From: Ophiothrix spiculata | Taxonomy: Eukaryota > Echinodermata > Ophiuroidea > Amphilepidida > Ophiotrichidae | DNA length: 22,642 nucleotides | Direction: 5' to 3' (one strand) | Assembly (NCBI GenBank): GCA_000969725.1 | Contig: JXSR01S019113.1 | Shown: positions 1-7,890 of the stretch, piece after piece | Numbering within the stretch: position 1 is the first letter of the stretch | Layout: every line of letters starts with the position of its first letter | The notes under the pieces: generated by a model | Database searches by the model: none | Seen by the model: the letters and a program-made list of their open reading frames with translations, nothing else | What the model was told of the DNA's origin: nothing | Translations under genes and position numbers: made by a program

Positions 1-264
1 TATTTGCATTATATATTCCATTAGCTTTAATTTGATACCAAAAATGGTATGTTTACACCAAAAAAAACAGATTTATCATACATAAGGCGTATTTGAAAAA
101 GAGGTTGTGGCTTCTGTCGCAAATAACAAAAATTGCTCAAGCGTGAATTTTTGGCCGTGAATTTTTGGCATCATACAGATTCTTAAAGCACACGCTCTCA
201 ACTACCAGTTTCATCAAGAAAATTGCATATATACCCAACGGGACATTCATGGTTTGGATCTACC
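1..264 (+). mobile_element. Right arm of a second copy of the 2-kb foldback element, cut by the window edge
   Basis: This segment aligns without large gaps to 6976-7226, the right arm of the foldback at 5244-7230, and in reverse complement to 5245-5500, its left arm. By eye it differs from 6976-7226 at about 5-8% of positions. One visible difference is a local duplication near 140-170, where GTGAATTTTTGGC occurs twice in a row here and once at the other copy. The rest of the element would lie left of the window. No coding potential is visible. It adjoins repeat R1 at about 265, the same junction seen at 7230. Confidence 0.8.
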
Positions 265-565
265 TAACTAAAGTGTTCATCTAAAGAATATTTGACTAAA
301 TTTAAACGACATAACAAGTTTGTTTGAATAATGTGGCTTCATGTCAGTGAAGAAAACAAGAAAGCGTATAGCGCTTGACACAAATAGGTCGCATTACGAA
401 TGGGTGTCGAGACACTAATCAAATACAACTGGGCTATGCTTCATAATCAGCATTGATTAATGTCCTAACTTCTCATCAACTATATACGTAAGTGTTCGAA
501 TTTTGATTGTACGATATGTCTCCTTGCCTTGTCTTGAATTTTATTTCACAAGTATGCTCAATTGG
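265..565 (+). repeat. R1 interspersed repeat, copy 1
   Basis: This is the first of four related copies. The most conserved stretch runs through GACACAAATAGGTCGC at about 378-393, then GGGTGTCGAGACACTAATC and GCTTCATAATCA. The same string recurs at about 1337, 2567 and 7337. Compared with 7231-7775 this copy lacks roughly 215 bases and jumps at about 566 straight to the mariner-type segment. I see no open reading frame shared by all copies, so the family looks non-coding; its class is unknown to me. Confidence 0.8.
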
Positions 566-660
566 GAAATAAAAGGCAACGGCTTTGAACTTATCTTTTG
601 AGAAAAAAGAGCACAATTTTGAGAAAATGTTATAAAAATATACGGGAGCAAACCATTGTT
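566..660 (+). mobile_element. Fragment of a mariner-type terminal region
   Basis: About 90 bases match 7785-7884, from AAAAGGCAACGG through GAGAAAAAAGAGCACAATTTTGAG to CATTGTT, after which the two copies diverge. At the other copy this sequence follows a mariner-like terminus next to a TA dinucleotide. Here the outer terminus is missing, consistent with a deletion joining R1 to the inner part, perhaps at the short shared string AAATAA. Confidence 0.6.
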
Positions 661-1183
661 TTGACAAGATTTTGTTTTGTGTAATTTGGATCTCTGAATC
701 GAAAGTTATTGCACATTTTGTAAAGATCCAAAAAGTCTTGATTGTCTGATTTGTTGATCTATAAAATTCACCGGTGGTGACGTAATAGAGCACACGTTTA
801 AAGCAATACTATAAAGTGTTAAGAATGCAGCGCCCCCTGTCACCCATTACTATTCATTTTTGGGGCTTATTGTGTTTGTTTTGGGTAGATATGAATACCC
901 TCAAACGATTCGGCTCAAAGATACTTACTTTTTCTGGTATGGCTATTTAATGAATTAAATTCGGGATCCAGAATTTAATTCCACATGTATTAGTATAGGA
1001 AAGTATTCATATGCTTTTTATCCATTTTTGGTGGTAAAACAATTTTGTTTTCACAAAATTCACTTGAAAACATTTTTAATAGTCACATTCCTCCATTTTA
1101 TGCTGTTTTTACTATAAACTATTTTTGATCAAAATCCGCAGCCATGGGATTGGGGCGGTGGTTTGGGCATTAATCAGTCCGAA
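661..1183. other. Unassigned AT-rich stretch
   Basis: No open frame, RNA gene or repeat that I can place. It holds the short run CAGCGCCCCCTG near 829 and a small local mirror of AATTTAATTCC-like words near 955-980. Minus-strand frames here read through repeat sequence and are not supported. Confidence 0.5.
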
Positions 1184-1590
1184 TATTATAGTAACTTCAA
1201 TGTCTAATTTGTTAACAGCTGATTTAAAGAATAATTGACTAAATTGACTAAATTTAAACGACATAGAAAGGTTGTTTGAATTGCATGACCTGGCTTACAT
1301 GTCACTGTAGAAAACAGAAAAGCGTATAGCACTCGACACAAATAGGTCGCGTTACGAATGGGTATCGAGACACTGATTAAATACAAATGGGCTATATGCT
1401 TCATAATAAGGATTGATTAATGTCCTATCTTCTCATCAACTGTACGTTAGTGTTCGTATTTTGGTTGCACGTGTTTGTCTCAATAGAAGATATCAGGAAG
1501 GTGTTGGTATCTTCTTAGGTTTACCTCTTTGCCTTTTTGAATTTCACAATTTTGGAAATTATTTTAATCTTTAAACACCTGCATGTCTTG
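1184..1590 (+). repeat. R1 interspersed repeat, copy 2 (no foldback insertion)
   Basis: It begins with ATTATAGTAACTTCAATG, as at 2428 and 5206, and passes directly to TTAAAGAATAATTGAC, so it represents the uninterrupted state of the site where the 2-kb foldback sits at 5244-7230. The conserved core follows at about 1337-1430. The right end fades at about 1590. A small tandem duplication, ACTAAATTG repeated once, occurs near 1238-1256. Confidence 0.8.
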
Positions 1591-1689
1591 ATCCCACCAG
1601 GTTGAATCCCACTAGGTTCTATGGCCATTTAAAGTGAACATTTTCAATTCTTCGGTCACAAACGTTACTTTTGAATCACCCTAGAATTA

Positions 1690-1870
1690 TTAAACACACA
1701 ACAATGCAATTAAGTAGACTGTAGCCCGAAGCGCACGCTACACATTGCAAGAGGACAATGAGGATAAAGTGCCTTGCCCAAGGACACAACACGTTGACAC
1801 GAGCAGGGCTTGAACTCACAAACTATGAATTATGAGACGCGCGCCTTGTCCACTAGGCCACACGTGCTCC
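1690..1870 (-). mobile_element. tRNA-derived SINE with a conserved central domain
   Basis: Read on the minus strand, the head is tRNA-like. An A box TGGCCTAGTGG (1850-1860) fits TRGYNNARNNG, and a B box region GAGTTCAAGCCC (1806-1817) is one or two bases from GGTTCGANNCC. Flanking GAGCACG and CGTGTC can pair as a degenerate acceptor stem. Downstream, GTGTCCTTGGGCAAGGCACT (within 1775-1797) resembles the central domain shared by V-, Nin- or Meta-type metazoan SINEs; I cannot tell which. The 3' part ends near TTAATTGCATTGTTGTG (about 1698-1714). The pol III boxes suggest transcription at the time of insertion. I did not find a convincing target-site duplication. It is not a functional tRNA gene, because the stems are degenerate. 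Confidence 0.85.
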
Positions 1871-1984
1871 TCAGAACAAAAACAAAGGCAAATAAAATCG
1901 ACACGTGGTTGCAAAAAAGTGGGTTATTTTGGTGTGAGTGAAAATGATGTTTTTTTGACCTTGTAATAATAAAAATAAAATGAC

Positions 1985-2344
1985 GTATCTGCATGACTGA
2001 TTTTCCGTATCTGCACAGATACGAATTTTCTTGTATAAGTGATATATCACCCATGATAGCAAAAAATTCGTATCTGCGTAGATACGACTTTCTTGTATAT
2101 ATAAGTAATATATCACCCATGTAAGCAAGAAAGTCGTATCTGCATAGATACGACTTTCTTGTATATATAAGTGGTAAACCACCCATGTAAGCAGGAGAGT
2201 TGTATCTCCGCAGATACGACATTCTTGTATATATAGTAGTATATTACCCATATATGTGCAATCAGAATTTTCAATGAGACCAAGAAAGTCGTATCTACGT
2301 AGATACGACTATCTTGGTTTCATTTAAAATTCTGATTGCACATA
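1985..2344. repeat. Palindrome array capped by a 92-bp near-perfect palindrome
   Basis: Five palindromes built on CGTATCTGC/GCAGATACG have centres near 2014, 2077, 2143, 2209 and 2298. The first four are spaced 63-66 bases apart with a common linker (ATATATAAGT, a short variable part, then CACCCATG and AGCA). The third has perfect 14-base arms (2127-2160, AAGAAAGTCGTATC). The fifth is extended by flanks into a 92-bp palindrome (2253-2344, about 44 of 47 pairs) with core TCGTATCTACGTAGATACGA. The likely reading is a foldback transposon end whose inner unit was tandemly copied. Minus-strand open frames of 126-130 codons here merely translate the repeats. Confidence 0.9.
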
Positions 2345-2729
2345 TTGCATTTTTACTTTAGAGGATCATGTTTTACTTACCTTGTCTTTTTGACTCTTTT
2401 CTGAATTCATATTATTTGTTCAAAACATTATAGTAACGTCAATGCATAATCTGTTAACTGATGAGCTAAAGAATAATTGACTAAATTTCAACGACATAAA
2501 AAGCCTGTTTGAATTGCATAACGTTGCTTACATGTCACTTTAGAAAACAAGAAAGCGTATAGCACTTGACACAAATAGGTCGCGTTACGAATGGGTGTCG
2601 AGACATTAATTAAATACAAATGGGCAATATGCTTCATAATCAGGATTGACTAATGTCCTATCTTCTAATCAACTGTACGTAAGTGTTCGTATTTTGGCTG
2701 CACGTGTTTGTCTCAATAGAACATATAAG

Positions 2730-2897
2730 GACCTTCCCATCATGCCTTGCTTCCAATGTGATTTTTTTAGGATGAAGTTTTTCTGAAACGCAAGTTGTGA
2801 TGAGGTCTACTTAATGTGCGACGTTCCATATCCCTAAACCCTCTAATTACAACCTGTACAAAAAGTTCCATTGGAAGCAATGCATGATGGGAAGGTC
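2730..2897. mobile_element. MITE-like element, 168 bp, with 29-bp terminal inverted repeats
   Basis: The ends GACCTTCCCATCATGCCTTG (2730 on) and the reverse-complement arm ending GCATGATGGGAAGGTC (2897) match over 29 bases with one difference. Neighbouring R1 copies lack it: copy 2 reads from CAATAGAAGATATC to GTATCTTCTT with no insert. The interior of about 110 bases has no supported open frame. The target duplication is unclear, so I do not assign a superfamily. Each end contains a close match to the ZNF143/STAF binding consensus. Confidence 0.85.
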
Positions 2898-3050
2898 TCA
2901 GTATCTTCTTTGGTTTATCTCTTTCAATTTCACAATTGGGAATTAAGCAGAGTTTTAGAGATAATATCAAAACACCAGTTTTAATTATGTGTTATTTTCA
3001 GGTAGTGGGAGAGGACCTGTTGTTCAAGGCAATATTTTCTGAGACAAATT

Positions 3051-3313
3051 GTCATGTGAATGTAAAAAAGTCGTATCTACAATGGCTGCCATAAGTTATA
3101 CTTATTTAAAACCTTGTCACAAAAACGTGAAAAATCTATCTAAATGCCCCTTTTATATGTCAGTGGCTCTTGAAATGGTTATTCAGGTGACACCGTTATC
3201 TGAAGGACCATTTCAAGTGGCACTGACCTAAGACTGGACATTCTAAAGTGTGCACTGCAAATTTATGTAAAATGGCATCTATTGCAGATACAACTTTTTT
3301 GCACTTACATGAC
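3051..3313. mobile_element. Foldback MITE, 263 bp, with 42-bp ends
   Basis: The left end (3051-3092, GTCATGTGAATGTAAAAAAG then TCGTATCTAC) pairs with the right end (3272-3313) at about 35 of 42 positions. Further in, GTCAGTGGCTCTTGAAATGG (about 3160-3179) pairs with CCATTTCAAGTGGCACTGAC (about 3209-3228), so the whole element is an imperfect hairpin. R1 copy 4 (around 7640-7665) has no such insert. Open frames of 60-63 codons on both strands are by-products. It shares the word AAGTCGTATCTAC with the palindrome array at 1985-2344. Confidence 0.8.
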
Positions 3314-3450
3314 GAACCTGATTTTAATGCCTTATCCTTTTTGACTGTGACACTTTTTATTATTTTTATTAACATTAACATTATCATTATTTTTTTTGTT
3401 TTTCTCTGACACTTGTTTCTTTCATATAGAATATGTAATATTCTTCTTTT

Positions 3451-5167
3451 TAATTTTACAGAAACTTATTTTTTTTCATTGAGGGTTGTTACCTTAAGAA
3501 ACTGATAAAACAACACATTTTATCGGACTCCATAATGACTTTAAAGTCTCTCCCAGGCGCTACTGTAACACTTAACAAATTCAACCAATACGTAGGAAAA
3601 TGGATTGCAGATTTCAGTAATGTCAGAGAGGAGTTGGGTTAGAGAGTTCTTGGTATCATGATATTAATTTGTGTTATTAAGACACCTCCAACAGGCAAGT
3701 TTAAATTTTCCAAAGAACAAAAACAAAGGCAAATCGTCATGTTGGAGCAAAAAAAGGTCGTAACTGACATTTGTTGTCAAAATTGAGATTTTGATGAAAC
3801 ATAAAATATGGGTTATTTGGAATATTTTCGCCATAAGCGAGAAACAAAATAGGAGAAACATAGAAGATATCTTTCTGTGCCTCGTCTGATCAATTCCCCT
3901 ACTTCAGTATAAATAGACTGGTAACATACCTTTCTTAGAACTGATTTTAAAAGGAACATTTCAGGTTTAATTTTGTGGCTACAAATATAATTTACTTCCT
4001 AGTCACGTCATTGTGACTCTGATTGATGTAACAAGAGCTCTGTGTGTCTGGATCATCGCCAGGTAATGTCATTACTAGTAGTCTGCTCACTAGATCTCTT
4101 ACAGAATTTGCTTTTTAAAACAGGTTAATGTAGGAAACTTCATGCATCGTTGAATTGATGGAAGGGAAATATTGGGGAACACATTGTTCAAGAGTTCTTC
4201 TAGCTAAATAGGGGTTAATCTTATCTAAACCCTCAAGTAGTATGCTACTAGGACAAAAGCAATTTGAATTGATACAGCACACGATAAACCTATGTAAAAC
4301 GTCTACACGAAGGGTAAGGATTTCAGAACCGAACCACAATTGATCTAGATTAAACTACCAATCACCGACGACGGTGATCGCGCCATGTTTAAGTGTGGGA
4401 TTCCTCGGCAATGACAATTTACACGAGATACCGCGAATTGACCGTTAATGAAATCGCACAATACAATTTAACGGTAAGCTATTTTTTTTTCTTTTTGACG
4501 TACTTACAATCGCGTTACAACAAGTTCGATATCTTACTCCGACATGTTGAATGTTTTTAAGGAAGTGGTATGTGTAATTATGAAGTAAACAACATATTTA
4601 GTTTGAATTTCGCGATTATGTGTTTTTTCTCAGATTTATAGTTTTCTGAAACAGCCCGATACCTGTTATCATTATTATGATGTAACTTTGTAACCAAACA
4701 TCCAATAACCAAAAGCAAGGTGTCATTTTTAAAGCTGAACATTGAAAAAGTAATTTTATGATTAATAACTCGGATACCTCTTTTTAAGTGTTTCTAACAA
4801 ACAACACCTGTAAAGTCTTTAGCTTTATGTCTCAAAATTCTTGGATAACAAACACCCGGGAACATACGGCATTTAATGAGGCTTTAAATTCAATATAGAT
4901 ATCATTTAATTACACTATTACACAAATTTCAACAGCTTATCATCTACCATCGGTCTCAAACTGGTTGGCGACTTCTCGTATAACAAACAATCATCAAACA
5001 AAAGCTCGTTCGACAAGGTTCTGATCAGATCCATATGAATAAGCAAGCCCAAATAATTCATAACCAACAATTTCACAGACAATCGCCGAAATCAAACGGC
5101 AGTCCCAACAAGTCGACTTAGACATGCGTTTCAATCTCTATTACAAAAACACCCAAGACCCTATCCA
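3451..5167. other. Long stretch without a supported gene
   Basis: No coding sequence, RNA gene or inverted-repeat element is evident. One weak repeat link exists: AGAACAAAAACAAAGGCAAAT (about 3714-3734), followed by CATGTTGGAGCAAAAAA, resembles 1874-1920 just outside the SINE head. A minus-strand frame of 74 codons at 4115-4339 matches no family I recognise and is within chance length for this amount of sequence. Confidence 0.5.
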
Positions 5168-5243
5168 GTTGACTTTTTTATGAATTCATATTATTTGTTC
5201 AAAGCATTATAGTAACTTCAATGCATACTTTGTTTACTAGTCA
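5168..5243 (+). repeat. R1 copy 4, left part
   Basis: TGAATTCATATTATTTGTTC and ATTATAGTAACTTCAATGCA match copy 3 at 2401-2445, ending near TTTACTAGTCA. The rest of this R1 copy resumes at 7231 after the 2-kb foldback. Confidence 0.8.
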
Positions 5244-7230
5244 GATAGATTTCATCAACATTATAGCATAAGTATCAAGTTGGATATATGCAATTTTTTG
5301 ATGTAATTGGTAGTTTAGAGCGTGTACTTTAAGAACCTGAATGATGCCAAAAATACACGCTTGAGCAATTTTTGTTATTGGCGTCAAAAACGTACCCCTT
5401 TTTTACATACCATGTAAAGTCTGACAGATCCCATTTGAGTTGAAAATATATCATGTTTGGTATCAAATTAAAGCTAACGAAATATATAATTTAACTCTCT
5501 AAAAATAAGGTCATTTTTAGTGCTTCAACTTCAACATGGCCACCAGAATGCCATATTTTCAATTAAATTGATCAAAGTAGCCTTAAGAAAGCCAAATAAT
5601 CTGAACTATCTATACAGAGGAACATTTTAGATAACATGAAGATTATTTTTCCTCAAAATGTATCATTCATTATTTAAGATTAAAAAATATGTGTTGAAAC
5701 GTCAGCACTAACACTGTGCGCTTTGCACAACAACATGTTACACAACTTCAAAACAGCATTAAATATATTGAAAATTGAAAATGATTAATGGAAAATGGCT
5801 TTGTTGGTTACAACATAAGCATCCCTTCACACTTTGATTTTTAACTTGTTTCAAAAATCAAAAGGGCATTAATAAATGGGGTCCAGCATATTCGCTTAAT
5901 ATGGGATACAGCATCATCAAAATAGCATTAACAACATTTGATATTCAAAATTATTAACAAGAATGGTTCTTGTACTTCAACAATAACATTTGTATAACCC
6001 AATAATGTCTTTCACATGTTATATCGTCGAAAAAGAGACCCAAAATGACCGCCAAAATACCCGTACAACATACGCATACTTTAGGAAAAATAATTTTGGC
6101 GGCCATATTAATACATGTGAACTACATAGTTTGGTCAGTATGTCTCTTTTGTAGCCCCGAAAGCAATATTCATTCATTCCTTTGAAAACAGAACATATAA
6201 AATCTGTTTTAATGTAAATTTAATGTCACTGTAACCAGTTTCCTCGTATAAAAGATTCTTTTGCTGCCATTTTGAATCTAATTTTGGGGGCTATTTTGGA
6301 TGTCAAATTTCATGGGAAAACATTATTGGACGTATAATTCATTTAAAGTCATTTACATGAATTACAACGGATATTTAATATCGTTAATGATGGGCTAATG
6401 CACTTTTGAAATCTATTTTGGTGCGTAGAAATATATCTTTTTAGCCATTTGAACCTCAATATGTACTCTTTTTTGGATTTGAAACCTGTTAAAACCTATT
6501 ATGGGACAAGATGCTTTCTGTTGTATCATCTAAAATCATTCTGCATTGATTATTTTGAATATTTATTGACTTTAGTGATGTTTCCTAAAATTCCATTTAT
6601 GCGCCAAAACATACAAATGCTCATTTCTAGCGTTTTTTAAGCGGCAGTTCATTTTCTTAATATTTGAGCTTACCCTTTTCCGAATCAATTTTGATCTAAA
6701 TTCTCCTGAAATTTGATCCTTTTTGGAGCAAACACACTCTTTTATGATCCGAAAAGGATCAAATTTGAAGAGAATTTGGATCAAAATTGATCCGGAAAAG
6801 GGTAAGCTCATATTTGATACTTTATCGGATCAATTTGATTCTTTTTTTTTAAGAGTGTATTGAAAAATTTACGATATTGGGCACATTAACAGATTTTTTT
6901 CGTTCCATTTAATGAAAATATGCAATTTTAGCGGCCATTTTGAATTTGAACCATCCAAAACGACGCGGTTTAAAGTATTTGCATTATATATTACATTAGC
7001 TTTAATTTGATACCAAAAATGGTATGTTTACACCAAAAGAATCAGAATTATCATACATAAGGCGTATTTTAAAAAAGAGGGTGAGGCTTCTGCCGCAAAT
7101 AACAAAAATTGCTCAAGCGTGAATTTTTGGCATCATCCAGATTCTTAAAGCACACGCTCTTAACTAACAGTTTCATCAAGAAAATTGCATATATACCCAA
7201 CTTGACATTCATGGTTCGGATCTACCTTAC
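5244..7230. mobile_element. Large (about 2 kb) foldback element, non-autonomous
   Basis: The outer arms 5245-5500 and 6976-7226 are reverse complements at high identity, for example CAAGTTGGATATATGCAATT against AAAATTGCATATATACCCAA. The pairing continues inward with more divergence: 5530-5570 pairs with about 6900-6950 (GGCCAT and TTGAA words), about 5600-5650 with about 6515-6570 (ATCTAAAAT), and about 5900-5960 with about 6240-6310. The arms meet in a tight hairpin, TGACCGCCAAAAT (6048-6060) with ATTTTGGCGGCCA (6093-6105). It splits R1, with TTACTAGTCA on the left and TTAACTGTTCA on the right as a plausible diverged target duplication. No transposase frame is present. A second hairpin element lies in the right arm at 6666-6809. 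Confidence 0.8.
6666..6809. mobile_element. Nested hairpin MITE, 144 bp, GATC-rich
   Basis: Two arms of about 64 bases pair at about 60 positions. The left starts GAGCTTACCCTTTTCCGAAT and the right ends CGGAAAAGGGTAAGCTC. The palindromic word GGATCAAAATTGATCC and the words GATCC/GGATC are repeated throughout. ATATTTGA occurs at both edges (6660-6667 and 6810-6817), a possible 8-base target duplication that overlaps the first two arm bases. A further partial inverted copy continues to about 6858 (AAGAGTGT against ACACTCTT in the loop), so the original element may be wider than marked. Confidence 0.8.
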
Positions 7231-7775
7231 TTAACTGTTCATCTAAAGAATAATTGACTAAATTTAAACGACATAACAAGTTTGTTTGAATAACGTGGCT
7301 TCATGTCAGTGAAGAAAACAAGAAAGCGTTTAGCGCTTGACACAAATAGGTCGCGTTACGAATGGGTATCGAGACATTAATCAAATACAAATGGGCTATG
7401 CTTCATAATCAAGATTGATTAATGTCCTAACTTCTCATCAACTATATACATAAGTGTTCGTATTTTGATTGTACGAGATGTCTCCTTGCCTTGTCTTGAA
7501 TGTTATATCACAAACATGCTCAATTGAGAAATAAGCAGATTTTTAGAGATAAGATGAAAACACCAGTTTTAAATTATGTGATCTTTACCTGTAGTGGGAG
7601 GGGACCTGTTGTTTAAGGCAATATTTTCCGAGACAACTTTTATTGCTCCTGTGAAACTGATTTTAATGCCTTATCCCTTTTGAGTATGGCATGTATTTAT
7701 TATTTTAATCAGCATTCTCATTATTTATTCTCTCTGACATTTGTTTCTTTCATGTAGAATATGCAATATGCTTAT
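7231..7775 (+). repeat. R1 copy 4, right part (longest right end)
   Basis: It resumes at TTAACTGTTCATCTAAAGAA and carries the conserved core (7337-7430), then the downstream section AAGCAGATTTTTAGAGATAA (about 7533) and GTGGGAGGGGACCTGTTG, which copy 3 also has and copy 1 lacks. The last shared bases with copy 3 are near TTTCATGTAGAATATGCAAT (about 7749-7768). No shared frame is conserved. Confidence 0.8.
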
Positions 7776-7776
7776 A

Positions 7777-7890
7777 CTGGATGTCCCAATAAAAAGGCAA
7801 CGGGTTTGAACTTTTCTTTTGAGAAAAAAGAGCACAATTTTGAGCAAACGTTATAATAATAATATACTGGAGCAAAACATTGTTCAATCT
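7777..7890 (+). mobile_element. Mariner-type terminus without its partner end
   Basis: CTGGATGTCCCAATAAAAAG follows a TA dinucleotide at 7775-7776 and has the look of a mariner-family terminal repeat (compare CAGGGCGTCTCAATAAAGTG at 14976). The next 100 bases match 566-660. I searched to the right for the reverse-complement end (TTTATTGGGACATCCAG) and found none, so this is one end of a broken or truncated element. The minus-strand frame at 7772-8005 is a by-product. Confidence 0.55.

Larger units (their letters stand above)
2388..3450 (+). repeat. R1 interspersed repeat, copy 3, interrupted by two small elements
   Basis: The left end (TGAATTCATATTATTTGTTC near 2401) matches 5179, and the core at 2567-2660 matches the other copies. 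The part after 2940 (AAGCAGAGTTTTAGAGATAA, then GTGGGAGAGGACCTGTTG) matches 7536-7775. Two palindromic insertions, 2730-2897 and 3051-3313, are absent from the other copies. Like copy 2 it lacks the 2-kb foldback, reading GTTAACTGATGAGCTAAAGA across that site. The end near TTTCATATAGAATATG (about 3421) is the last clear match. Confidence 0.8.

Noticed and set aside
1800-1870. A functional tRNA gene on the minus strand
   Set aside because: A and B boxes are present, but the acceptor and anticodon stems are degenerate and the sequence continues into a SINE central domain.
1830-2251. Overlapping minus-strand open frames of 130 and 126 codons
   Set aside because: They run through the SINE edge and the palindrome array. 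The repeated peptide (YLCRY with YMGD) is a translation of the repeat unit, present in two frames at once.
1985-2344. CRISPR array
   Set aside because: Repeats are palindromes with linkers that are also conserved, there are no unique spacers, and the context is animal nuclear DNA.
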